Shown: positions 24,823-35,689 of the stretch, in pieces
Position numbering within the stretch: position 1 is the stretch's first letter
Layout of the letters: each line of letters starts with the position of its first letter
Source of the DNA: Copromyces sp. CBS 386.78
Lineage: Eukaryota; Ascomycota; Sordariomycetes; Sordariales; Sordariaceae
DNA length: 64,000 bases
Direction: 5' to 3'
Assembly: GCA_030685235.1 (NCBI GenBank)
Contig: MU839156.1
Coordinates: forward strand, 124,001-188,000
Made by a program: the position numbers and the translations under genes
Notes under the pieces: model-generated
Database searches by the model: none
What the model saw: only the letters and a program-made list of their open reading frames with translations
Told to the model about the DNA's origin: nothing

Positions 24823-25315
24823 GTTGTGTCGGATGTGATATGGCCAAACAGTAACTGGAGATAATGCGATGCAACAGGTCGATCACAGGTGGCAGAATTG
24901 CAATGTCAAGATGGGATGCCGTCACGGTGTCGGTCTGAAAGGGGTCCCGTTCAACGCCATCATTTTTGTGGAGACTCCTCGGCCCCTGTCCGATTGGTTT
25001 GTTTGTTTCATTTACTTTACTGCGTAGGCATTCTGACACGTGATTGTACATTTGTCTGTGTTTCACCAAAGATAATCATGTGGCCAATTCATCGGCAAAA
25101 TCTGTTGGTTGTTCGGTGTTGCTGTCATGTTCTGTCAGTGAAGACGAGATCGGGGTCGGGGCCTGGAGAGTTGGGCAAGTCCGTGCCGTTCGGGGATTTG
25201 CTGGTGTCTGGCCGTAACGACAGTGGGTGCCTTGCGTTCCCGTCACTTTCACAAGGCCCCGCATTTCCTTTTCCTTTACAAGCCCAAAACAACACCCGAT
25301 CGATACCCTAGAAGC
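24823..25315. promoter_or_regulatory. shared divergent promoter region
   Basis: These 493 bp separate the erg27 start (minus) from the OB-fold gene start (plus), so both promoters must lie here. No convincing TATA box or named operator was recognised. Confidence 0.6.
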
Positions 25316-26443
25316 ATGAACAAAGTGCTGATATTCACCGGAGCTCCAGAGAGCCGGGCGCTTGACTGGAATACCCCGGATCTACTTGTCGACTTTGATG
25401 CCAGCTTCCTGGAAATCCAAACAAGGCATCGCCCGGGCCCGGAGCAGAACATCATCCCGGCCTCCGCTCCGACCCCCGCCGCATGGAGATCCCTCAGCCT
25501 CGAAAAAGAACGGATCCCAACCGGCTACACCCAACAATATGACTCCAGCTTCCGCTTCAACCTAGCTCACGGCCCGGAACCAATCCATCAGCCCCATGAC
25601 TTTCTCACTATCGCATCCATATCGTTTGACGAATCATCTGTCGTCCATGGCGACTTGGAGTCCCAGTTCTACGAGCACTCCCTTGCACTGCACCAACATT
25701 CGTACCTGGACGCTAACCTGCTGGGCGAGTCACAGTCGCAACACTCCCTCACGTCGGTAATGAGCGAGGAGGACCACCTGGATACGGCTTCATTCTTGGA
25801 CACCACAAACCATGTGCACATCAAGGAGCCCTTGACATTCCCTGGTGGTGACCGCCTCACTGACCTCAGGGATATCCCATCGGCCGCTTACCTCATCAAG
25901 GCACAACCCCAGACCATCACCTGCAATCTGATCGTTGGCATCATTTCCATCTCTCAGCCCCGAACCGTTGGCACTCGCTGGGGCTCAGACCGCTTTCTGG
26001 TCGAGGTGCTCATCGGCGATGACACAAAAGCCGGCTTTGCCGTTACCTTTTGGCTACCCCCTGGCTGCGACACCGTAGAGGGAAGCATGCTGGAAGGCCT
26101 GCGGAATCGGGATGTGGTCCTCCTTCAAAACGTCGCTTTGAACGTCTTCGCCAAAAAGGTCTACGGCTCCAGTCTGCCCAAGGGGTTGTCCAAAGTTCAC
26201 CTGCTTTTCCGACCGAGGCTCGACCCAACAGACGTCGGCGGTCATTATGCCCCCTCGGACCTGTCCGTGACAAGAACCACGCATCCTCAGCTGGACAAGA
26301 CCCGGAGAGTATGGGATTGGGTGCTACGGTTTGTCGGTCCCGGACCTATCACCGTCGCCGCTCCCGAGTCCGCCAGGAAGAGCAAGAACAACAAATATGC
26401 CTTAGCCCGACCGTGGGATATGCCACCCCCTGATACTCAGTAG
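25316..26443 (+). CDS. predicted OB-fold nucleic-acid-binding protein
   Basis: This is a single-exon protein of 375 residues (start MNKVLIFTGAPES). The same frame is open 93 bases further upstream, but without another ATG. The first ~190 residues look poorly ordered apart from short conserved-looking pieces. From about residue 185 to 320 an OB-fold-like pattern appears: L-T-D-L-R-D-I-P-S-A-A-Y-L, then I-T-C-N-L-I-V-G-I-I-S-I, a strand R-F-L-V-E-V-L-I-G-D-D-T, G-F-A-V-T-F-W-L, and V-V-L-L-Q-N-V-A-L-N-V-F. This is the alternation expected of a single-strand DNA- or RNA-binding barrel. I cannot assign an orthologue with certainty. A role in telomere or DNA-repair complexes such as shieldin- or CST-like ones is only a hypothesis. 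It shares its promoter region with erg27. Confidence 0.7.
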   Translation: MNKVLIFTGAPESRALDWNTPDLLVDFDASFLEIQTRHRPGPEQNIIPASAPTPAAWRSLSLEKERIPTGYTQQYDSSFRFNLAHGPEPIHQPHDFLTIASISFDESSVVHGDLESQFYEHSLALHQHSYLDANLLGESQSQHSLTSVMSEEDHLDTASFLDTTNHVHIKEPLTFPGGDRLTDLRDIPSAAYLIKAQPQTITCNLIVGIISISQPRTVGTRWGSDRFLVEVLIGDDTKAGFAVTFWLPPGCDTVEGSMLEGLRNRDVVLLQNVALNVFAKKVYGSSLPKGLSKVHLLFRPRLDPTDVGGHYAPSDLSVTRTTHPQLDKTRRVWDWVLRFVGPGPITVAAPESARKSKNNKYALARPWDMPPPDTQ

Positions 26444-26978
26444 CATACTGGGGACGCGTGCGTGTTTCATACAATTTATAGAAAACCCCGAGATGAAGGC
26501 CTCGTATTCTTACTCGACATCGGGGCTGAGCTTTTGGCTTAATTCCGAGCACCGTGGGCAGGGCTTGGCGGAGAATTTATATGTCCTGGTTTTTTTAGGG
26601 GTGGAGAGGCTCACTTCGCTATCACGGTGCGGCTGCTCACAGTCCCAGTGCGCTCCCCAACAGCTGCGCCCATCTCGACGCGCAATCAAAGTAATCGACA
26701 ATACGCGTCCCCCAGACCATCTGAAACTCGCCTAACAAATGCTAGATATTGAGCATTGGAGTCCTCCCGACAAGAGACAACGATAAAGTCCAACGGTTTT
26801 GTGCATGTCATTCCCGGTTTGCCACCCGACCGGATCTGATCTGTCAAGACTGCATGACATCTCACGGCTGTGACAGGGAACTTGACGTCTCGGCAATATT
26901 CTGTACAGGGGACTTATACGCGGAACCACCCCTTACCGCCCACCAGCCTACCATTTTAGTAAACCTTACTTACAACAC
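26444..26978. other. intergenic, no gene seen
   Basis: This 535-bp spacer is the 3' flank of the OB-fold gene and the promoter of the Zn2Cys6 gene. No distinct feature was recognised. Confidence 0.5.
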
Positions 26979-28517
26979 ATGATGCGGAGAAGTCATCGAA
27001 AATCCCGAAAAGGGTGTCTCGAGTGCAAAAGACGGCACATCAAGGTAAGTAGCCCGCTTACAAAATTCTAGATAAATCACACACTCAGTGATTAACACTC
27101 TCAACAGTGCGATGAAACACGACCGCGATGCATCAACTGCCAGACCGTTGAGAGGGACTGTTCCTACCCCATTCTCCCCGGCACCAGCACGGGCAGCGAT
27201 GACCTGTCAATGTCCCCTGCCGACTACCTCTCGGTGGCCGCTACCCCACCCTCCTCGGCAGCCGGGTCCGCCTCGGCTTACGGTGGTTCCACCGCCACCA
27301 CTCCCGTCCCGGCTCTCGGCCCCGAACCCGGACCCTTACCCTTCATTCCGGACGTTGCTCCCTTCCCAGCGCCCAACCAAGACTCGTCAGAATCCCAATC
27401 GCCCAACGTCAACATGGTGCACATGGAACTCCTGTACCACTACACCACCGACATCTTTTTCACCTTCCCCCCGCTCGGCGACACCGTCCGCTCACTAACC
27501 ATGCACCACGCCCTCCGCGAGCCCTATCTCATGTACCAAATCCTGGCCCTCTCCGCCCGGCACTTGTCCGTCCTGCGCCCGCACCGTGAAGCCTTCTACC
27601 ACCACCACGCCATCCGGCTGCAGACGCACGCCCTGACTTTATTCAACAGCATCGACATGTCGCACTTTGATTCGCCAGGGTGTCCGGTTGAGAAGCGCGT
27701 CCCTTTGTTTCTGTTCTCTTCTGTCTTGGGGTTCCACGCCCTCTGCGACACGCTTAGTTACAGAGACGCCGAGTTCCCTGCTACACTGACAAGGTTTGTG
27801 GGGTACCTGCATTTGCATCGCGGGATTTATGGAGTTATGGAAGGGTACATGGAGGAGATGAAGCAGAGCGAGCTCAAGCCCATTATTGAAGAGGGCATAC
27901 GGCTTTATGATACCCGTGGGACGGGCGCGGAGTGCCATGATATTTTGACGAGGCTGGGCGAGAGGTTTTCCACTTCTTCTTCGAGGGCTCGGGCAGGAGA
28001 TAGTAATAGGGATGGTGAGGATGGTGAGGAGGGAGAGCGAGACGGAGACGGAGAGACGATGAAAGCGCTGAGACAGGCGGTGCAGCATTTACAGGTCATC
28101 TTTGATGCGATGCCGAGTCCGGCTAGGCAGGTGCAGATGTTGTTGGCGTGGGGCACCATGTTGAGGAAGCCGGTCATGGACATGTTGGAGGAAGGAAAAC
28201 CCGAGGTGTTGGCCGTTTTGGCGTATTACTTTGTTTGTCTGCACTTGTGTAGGAAGGTGTGGATATCGGGCGACTCGGGCAAGTTCTTGCTGGAGAGTTT
28301 AGTGAGGTATATGAGCTATCTGGGGCCCGAGTGGGAGGAGTGGTTAGAGACGCCGTGTAGGCTGTTGAGAGAGGCGGATGAGATGGAGGCTAGGCAGGCA
28401 AGGCAGACAGGAGCAGGAGGGAGTGGTGGTGGTGGTGAATTTGGGTTTGGGATAGGAGGGGGAAGTCACGAACAGCAACAGCGGCAACAGCAACAGCAGT
28501 ATCAGGGGCAGTTGTAA
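26979..28517 (+). CDS. Zn2Cys6 transcription factor, Upc2-like finger
   Basis: The protein has 491 residues from exons 26,979-27,044 and 27,108-28,517. The 63-bp intron (GTAAGT ... ATTAAC ... CAG) splits the zinc cluster just before its third Cys. After splicing the cluster is complete: Cys 13, 16, 23, 30, 33 and 40 (C-x2-C-x6-C-x6-C-x2-C-x6-C). It is preceded by the basic run RRSHRKSRKG and contains CLECKRRHIKC. This resembles the Upc2 group, which includes sterol-responsive regulators. A Ser/Pro/Gly linker follows, and from about residue 145 a helical region typical of the family begins with H-M-E-L-L-Y-H-Y-T-T. The C-terminus is a Gly- and Gln-rich tail. A sterol role is suggested only by the finger type and by erg27 about 2 kb away; it is not shown. 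Confidence 0.88.
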
Positions 28518-28795
28518 TGAATGGAAGTTTGTCATGGTAACTGGAACTCACTGCGTCACATGATCTCGTGTCTCCTTCTTTCTTTAACTTTGGCGCGTTC
28601 AGCTCTGGTTTGTTTTTTTTATTTTTCTCTTTTCTTCCTTCCACAACTTTTTCCAGCAAACATCATCATCTCATGGAAAACACCACCAACAACCACAAGC
28701 ACAGCCATTGAGTATTACTTCTTCCGCTAGACGACCCCCAGACGGAGTCAAAGCCCTTTTCCTTGCCGCGTTTCCAACCTCTCACCACCATCACG

Positions 28796-29640
28796 ATGTC
28801 CACCGACAAATCCATCATCGGCGACCCTAACGATTCTGTCAAAGCAGCCCGTATAGCCGAAATCCATGTCCTCGCCATGCAATCCAACCCACTCCTTCAC
28901 GCTCAATTTCCTACTCCCGAGAGCCAGGCCGCGCTTGAGCACTTTCTAGCCAAAGATGCTTCCAAAAAGTTAGCTCATCCATTGACCGGCTCCCAAAAGG
29001 AGGAAGGCATTAGGTTAGCCTCGGATAAAGAGAATGGTGAGATATTTGGTTTTATCACGTGGGATTATCCTGGTCGTCATGCCCTTCTTGGTCCCCCTTC
29101 AGAGGACAAGAAGAAGTTGGAAGAGGGAGAAATCAAGAAGCTCCCAGGCTGCAGGAGTGAGTACCTGGATGAGTACGCTCGGTTGGCCAAGGAGGCTAAA
29201 GAGAGGAGCGGCTTCAATCAGAAGAGATGTTGGCGTAAGTTGTCTATGCCCTTACATCACTGACGCAGTATACTGTGTGTACTGACGCTTACATGTTTGT
29301 CTGGCGCATGGCAGATCTGACATTCGTATGTGTCGACCCCAAGTACCAAGGCCGTGGCCTCGGGTCGGAACTGACACAACGGTTTCTTGACGAGATTGTG
29401 GAGGCTGCGCAGGGTGGAGATGCAAAGCTGCCGGTGTATTTGGAGAGCACGATGGAGGCTGTGTCGATGTATGAGAGACTGGGGTTTGAGAAGGAGGATT
29501 GGTTTGAGATGAAGATACCCGTCATGAGAAGGGGAGGAGGTTCGGAGGGGAGCGAGGGTGAGGGTAAGCGTGAGGGTGAGGAAGAGATGATGACGTATAG
29601 AGAGGTTTGTATGGTTTACTATCCATATACTAGGTACTAG
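28796..29640 (+). CDS. GNAT-family N-acetyltransferase
   Basis: This is a 254-residue protein in exons 28,796-29,234 and 29,315-29,640. The 80-bp intron (GTAAGT ... GGCAG) rejoins the frame as C-W-H-L-T-F-V. The start ATG (cacgATGTCC) is the first in frame. The diagnostic part is the acetyl-CoA loop: L-T-F-V-C-V-D-P-K-Y-Q-G-R-G-L-G-S, that is, beta-4 followed by Q-x-x-G-x-G. It is followed by Y-L-E-S-T-M-E-A-V-S-M-Y-E-R-L-G-F, the usual last helix and strand. A charged insert of about 50 residues (roughly 90-145) lies between the N-terminal strands and the core. The arrangement fits fungal small-molecule GNATs; the substrate cannot be told. A Glu/Gly-rich loop occurs near the C-terminus. Confidence 0.9.
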
Positions 29641-31697
29641 AGTCACAGAAGCCACGACATCTTATGAGACACTTGGCCGCGTCTCTTCCAAATAATAAAG
29701 GCAAGATCCAACGGTCGAGGTCTTTACACACGGCAAGCACAGGCAACACCCCAACACCATGTTGAATTGGCAAGCGTGCATCAACGGCGGAAGGAGCGGT
29801 TTAGAATCAACAAGCAAGGCTCAAAAATTCAAGTCGCGACTGCCGAGTGAAAACAGTATCATGAAGTACCATGTGCCCTGCAACTGTTCAGAGTTTTCTC
29901 CCACCGCCCTTTCTCCATTCCCTCAAAGCACTGGAAGCTGCCCGCTAAACCACCGCCATCCGACAACTTGCATGTCGAATCACACAGCCATCATCTTACA
30001 TGGCTCTGCTGTGCTCTTTGCGACAAGCTTGATTTGCTTCAATATGCAAGACCTGAACGTCAACATGTTAGCCATCTAGCAAACCTAGACTTGGCTGGCT
30101 TCCAATATACCCCCGCGTCCGCCGATGCAAGCGGCGCATGTCAATGCATCCCTCCACACGGGGGCTTTGCCGTCCATCTGTTAATGGTTCTGGGCACGCG
30201 AGCTTGGCGATTTGTCTCACAGTCTCTTTTCTCTCAGAAACCAAGTCTGCACCGCCAACCTCTCGACAAGATGCACACAATGGGGGGGCTTCAACCATTG
30301 TCCCTTTTTCCGCCGTCTTCAAACAACACCAGCAGCTTGTCTCGTGCTATCTCCGCGGTTCCCCGGGAAAGGGCAATCACACGACATCTCACATGCTCGT
30401 AATCCCGACTTGGAAACCGCTGGGGAGCCTGGATCGAAGCTGAAAATGGGAAAACGAGGGAACGGGGAACTCCCAGGCTTCCACTTTCAGCTGAACCCCA
30501 CTGTGGGGTCGTCCCATATCCGCTATCGTGAGCTTGTTAGACGGGAGACAGCGCCCTGACGCCCTGACGCCAGTATGGAATTATCGGACGTGGACGTTCC
30601 ATCGTCTGGTATTAAAACGGTCAAGACCATGGTCCACGATAAATTCCCGGCTTGTGGGCTCGATGCCAAGCTGCGTTTGTGGGAGATCACCAACGCCGGC
30701 CTTTTTGAATGTGCCGGCTTCGCGGCTTGTGGAAGCTTTCACAGCCCGGTGATACCTTAGATAGGTGCCGTGCTTGCCGCTCTGATTGATTGCTTGGCAG
30801 CGACACACGACACAAAGTCATTCTAAAAAAACAAAGTCGGGTGGCCTTGACCGACACTCGGCGTGGAAACACCAGATCCTACCTAGGTAGAGCTTGCGCC
30901 CTCGCACCGCAGCTCAAGAGTCAAGACATGTGAGCCTTGGACTGCCATGTCTTGCCAGGCCTCAGGCCATTACGTTAAATGTATTCCCCAAAGAGGGTGG
31001 GATCCGGCAACGCACCTTTTTCATTTGGTAATGGGGCTCCATCCACGGCAGCCGGTGCGTGACTTGCGATCGGTCCAACGAGGATGCACGCGACTCCAAT
31101 CAAGTGTAGCCGATGCTGTTGATCTTAACAGCTTCCCTAAAGGAACAAGTGCGCTACTGTTAGTACCATCTGCCCCACCACCATGTCCACACCGGTTTCA
31201 GCAGGTACCTCTAGGTACCCCTGATCATGAATGCGTTATCGTCTTTTTTCCCATTAGGAATTTTGTTCTTCAATCGCAAACATGATAAGGCCCGACAATC
31301 TGATATCAGACGCATGTGTCTGCCGTGGCCGTCTCTGCTGCAACTCAACCATGCAGGACAGATGGGCACTTTGTCGCCGTCATTATCGTTGTCCGCTCCG
31401 AGACAACCCCATACTAAACTGCCATGTACACACGCCAATCTCAAGGCAACCAAAGTTGGTTGATCACCCACATCAACATCTTTTGCTCGACACAGCATTG
31501 TTCTTTTCTCGCAACAAGGCACGCGCCAGTCTATAATCTGTCCTCGGTGCAGTTGATCTCCCTGTCCGGAATCCTGCTGGTTCTGATTATCGACGAGACT
31601 GGTGTACTTGGCCATTATAACATACCTTATTACTTAGTCTCCCTTATCGTCACTCCCCCCCTCCCCCCTCCCAAAAAAAAACAAAAAAAAATATATA
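29641..31697. other. intergenic, no gene seen
   Basis: This region has many short overlapping open frames (up to about 145 codons) on both strands. None shows a consistent splice pattern, domain or compositional support. No RNA gene was recognised. Confidence 0.5.
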
Positions 31698-31705
31698 TAA
31701 AAAAA

Positions 31706-32144
31706 GAGAAACTCTATTCGCACGGGGATAAAACTCTATTCGCACGGGGATCCACTTTTGTTTTCTAAGTATAACTCATTCAACCCTTGGTGTATGAGAC
31801 CAAAAATGGTACTAAACTATTCGTTGATTTTTAACGGATTTTTTGATGTATATATCGATCTTATAGGCCCACGCGTTATTTAAATATTACTTTTTGGACT
31901 TTTAGCCTTCAAAATTGTTAAATTATCTATTTGTTATAAGTTCCTTTCTCTAAGGTTTTCTTGGACTACTAAGTGTATACGTACTTCAAGGAAGGTCTTG
32001 CTAGGTGGAGAAAAAAATGACAAAAAATATCATATACTTTTTACCCCCATATCAATTTTTTTAGTATTTTAAAAAAGACTTGGGAGTTGACTTTTTCCTT
32101 CCCCGTGCGAATAGAGTTTTATCCCCGTGCGAATAGAGTTTCTC
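31706..32144. mobile_element. 439-bp MITE-like element, 8-bp TSD
   Basis: Perfect terminal inverted repeats of about 45 bp lie at 31,706-31,750 and 32,100-32,144. Each begins GAGAAACTCTATTCGCAC and itself contains a tandem duplication of a roughly 21-bp unit ending in CGCACGGGGA. Both ends are flanked by taaaaaaa (31,698-31,705 and 32,145-32,152). This matches an 8-bp target duplication, although the A-rich context makes it less decisive. The interior is AT-rich and non-coding. The perfect arms suggest recent movement or gene conversion. Confidence 0.9.
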
Positions 32145-32152
32145 TAAAAAAA

Positions 32153-33125
32153 TACCTCCATGTTTGACGGAACAAAGGCAGAAACAAAAAGGATAAACTA
32201 ACCACTCCCACACCTCGAAAGCTCGAGCCGAAACCCCGGTTCCGTGCCTTCATTGTCATCCTCGCAAATGACGCAGATAAGCCTAGCTTATCTTACCCTG
32301 GTCTCAATCATCACATAGGACCATTCCGAGTTACCGGCCGACATATACAAGTCCATTCACCAATACTATCCAAAGCTATCCTACAACCAACCCTACGGGG
32401 CACGACCTATCAAATCACCCGCATACGCTACTACCGCTTACACGCTTCCTCTTTCCGTGGCAGGGCAGGACACCTCGGCCGATCAAGACAAGATCGTGCT
32501 CTTTGAACCAAAAACATATACACACACAAAGATACCTTACATTCCACACTGCTGCCACACTCTACCTGCCTTATCTCTGGCTTTCTCTTCGTTGTCGCGT
32601 AGAGTCACTCAATTTGCCAAGGAGATACGTGCCGGTGTCAAGAGAGCGATAAGGCTGCTTTTCCTTCCTCTCCGATCCCCTTTCTCCTGCTGCTACCAGC
32701 CGTGCAAAATACACGGAGCTGCTGTTGTGTTACCACAAAAGTAGGTGAACAAACAGACGGATTGTGGCCCGGCAGTCGACGAGCAGGTGTGCGTTTTAAC
32801 CCTTCGCATCTCCTAGGGACTTGTGGTAGGGATTCAACCTCCCGAGCCTCATATCTGTCCGCACTTGTGCCGTCAACGAGCACAACCTTGTCTACCCGCA
32901 TACAAGCTCAGACATACTTGGCCACGGCATCAGTGCCCCGGTCACCTGCGGCACTGCTTCTCGCCTGGTCGCAGAGCAGATTCTGGATAGGAAAGTAGCT
33001 TTGTCTAACCTACAGATCCCATACGTCTTTCTCCGTCCAATACTCGGGAGAGGGCTTCATCTCGGACAATACCCAGGGTGAATCCGGCCGCGATCGATCG
33101 TCTCACCAGCCCCTTAATCGCCATC
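32153..33125. other. intergenic, upstream of TamA-like gene
   Basis: No supported gene was found here. It probably holds the promoter and a long 5' leader of the following regulator. An in-frame stretch upstream of the chosen ATG (from about 33,078) is open but has no ATG. Confidence 0.5.
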
Positions 33126-35689
33126 ATGTCTGTCCCCAGTGCCGTCCCAAGGACGGCTCCCATTGCGATTGCGCCCAAGCCTCCCCCACGCTTTCCTCCC
33201 AGTCGACAAGGAAGCATCAACTACAGCGACTCCTTCTCTGGTTTTCGAAGCGGCATCAACACCCCAGATACGGACTCACTAAGCGGACAAACAACAAGTC
33301 CCTGTGAAGCTTGTCTACGCCGTAGGCTTGAGTGTGTCATGAGTGAGGACGAAGAGAGCTGTGTTGCTTGCCAGATGAATGGTGCAGAATGTTCGTTGGG
33401 CGAGAGCCCTCCACAACGGAAACGAAAGTTGAAGGGAGATGCGGAGGAAAGTGGCAGTAAAAGAAGGTGCGAATAATAACCTACCTGCGCACCTACCTCA
33501 TCACACATGGCATCCATGGACGGCGGGAACCGACCCCACGAGTCTGCTTCGTCTCAACCCTTCAAGTTTCCCCAGCTCATCTCTCAAACCCCCCATCTTC
33601 AACTTGATCTGACATCTGATTGGTTGTTAGCAGCTCCCCAGGACGGTCTGATAATAGGAAACGAAGACAGAACCCACCAAGCTTGTCGAGCACCGCGGCT
33701 ACCGGCAGTTCCCTGATCGAGGAAATGGCCAACTTTGGCGGTCCAACCTTGCTAAAACGTACCCTTGGTCTTCAGTCAAACAGGTATAGTCAGTACATAG
33801 GACCGACGACCGACTTTGAACCCTCCCTCATCAACCTCTCCCCTTTCGACCCACATGACGAGAGTCTCCTCGCCCGAGGGACTCTCCGGAAGGTCAGCGA
33901 CGATGATACCTTCCTCATGCTTCCGGATTCCATGACTCCTGGACACGCCCATGAAACCGAACATGTCGACGAAATCGAAAGTATCGTCGCCCCTCATGGC
34001 CGAAAACTGATCGACTTGTACTTCCGCATAGTACATCCCGGCTTTCCCATCATTCAGAAATCAGTCTTGTATGAAAAGTACGACCGATCACACCGAGAAT
34101 TCTCGCCGCCACTCCTCGCTGCCATATACATCCTGGCCATCAACTGGTGGGACCATTCGGAGGAACTGGCGTCACTACCGCGGCCCAATGTTCGGGAGCT
34201 GGAGAGACTGGTCCGCGTGACTCTGGCAGATGCCATGTACCGCCCCAAGTTATCGACTATTCAGGCCGGCTTGTTGCTGTCGCAGCGTCCTGAGGGTGAT
34301 CAGTGGGCGCCCACGGCACAGCTTGTTGCTATCGGACAAGAGCTTGGTTTGCATCTTGACTGCTCGTCGTGGAAGATCCCGCCCTGGGAACGTGGACTGA
34401 GAAAACGTCTCGCTTGGGCGCTGTATATGCAGGATAAATGGGGCGCGCTGGTTCACGGACGTCCTTCCCACATCTTTTCGTCCAACTGGGCGGTGCCCGT
34501 TTTGACGTCTCATGATTTCCCCGACATTGAGTGGGAGGAGAGCGATGCGAAGGAGCGGATTGAGACGGAGCGCGGGCGCACCCTGTTTTGCCAAATGGTT
34601 CAACTCTCCCAGATTCTTGCCGAGATCCTCGAGGCGTTCTATACCTTGCAGGCCACGCAGGCCGTTGCCCATGCCGGCGCTCAAGGCACGCAGCTTGTGC
34701 TCTCGCTCGCCAAACCCATCCAGCTCAAGCTCAAGGAGTGGTATAGCGGTCTGCCTGCCTCAGTTCGCATGGATTCGACCTTTCAAAGCGGTGGCACCAT
34801 GTCGCAGAGTAGCAACAATCGCCTCTCCAGCATCGGGTACCTCCACCTCGCCTACTTCGCCACCGAGATCACTCTCCACCGCCGCATCATCCGCTCGATC
34901 GATGCTTCCTCCTCTTCATCCTCCGGCTCCACCATTGCCTCACTCAGTTCCAGTGTCAATAGCACAACGAGCAGTAGTACTCCTGGCTCAACCGCCAGTA
35001 ACATGGATCCCTATATCCAGCACATTTGTCGAAGTGCTGCCAAGGCTCGTCTCATCTCGGCCATGGACTTTGTAAACCGCCTAACGCCGTCTCATCTGCG
35101 CGCCTTCTGGTATTTTGCCTCCAAAACCAACTTTGCGTTGATCGGGACGTTTGGGTCGCTCCTGTGGGCTACGTCCCCCGGAAGAGAGGAGGCAGAATGG
35201 TACAGGCGTCGGCTGGGCGAGTACCGCTGGACCCTCAGTGTCAGCTCGAAGCCCGGCGAGGGTCACAAGGGCCTGACCGAGTTTGCTATGGGCATGCTGG
35301 ATATCTCGACCGGGTTGTTGAAGCAGCTGCCAGAGAAGCCGCTGCTGAGTAGGAGCGGGAGTGCGGTCAACGTTGGGGTGGGCGTCAATGCGGAAGTGAT
35401 GAGGAGTCAGAGCTTGCTCGCTCTCGGGACTGGGACTGGATCTGTGCAGCGAGGCGGATACGGTGGTGGTGTTGGTAGCCCTGGGTCTTCTGGGTTCGGG
35501 CGCGTGAGCAGTATGAGTGGGTTCAACGAGAGTTATGTTCGAGGAGGACCGGATAGGAGGTTTCAGCAGCCTTTGGGTGGCGATGCGAGCGGTGTGCAGA
35601 GCCCGAGAAGTATGGGTAGCGAAAGCAGCGACGAGGGCGTTTATGGGAACTTTTCGGCGACGGCGGGAATGGCTGGGCTGGCGGACTGA
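33126..35689 (+). CDS. tamA/dal81-like: Zn2Cys6 regulator of the TamA/Dal81 family
   Basis: The protein has 799 residues from exons 33,126-33,466 and 33,631-35,689. The 164-bp intron (GTGCGA ... TTAG) is the only pairing that keeps frame; the next AG, 11 bases on, does not. The zinc cluster is at Cys 60, 63, 70, 79, 82 and 89 (C-x2-C-x6-C-x8-C-x2-C-x6-C). The central fungal-specific region is strongly of Dal81/TamA type: L-I-D-L-Y-F-R-I-V-H-P-G-F-P-I, then F-S-P-P-L-L-A-A-I-Y-I-L-A-I-N-W-W, L-S-T-I-Q-A-G-L-L-L-S-Q-R-P-E-G-D, and W-K-I-P-P-W-E-R-G-L-R-K-R-L-A-W-A-L. Known members are co-activators for nitrogen-source genes (GABA, urea and amino acid use), often acting with pathway-specific factors. 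Ser-rich tracts interrupt the second half, and the tail is Gly/Ser-rich. Confidence 0.9.
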
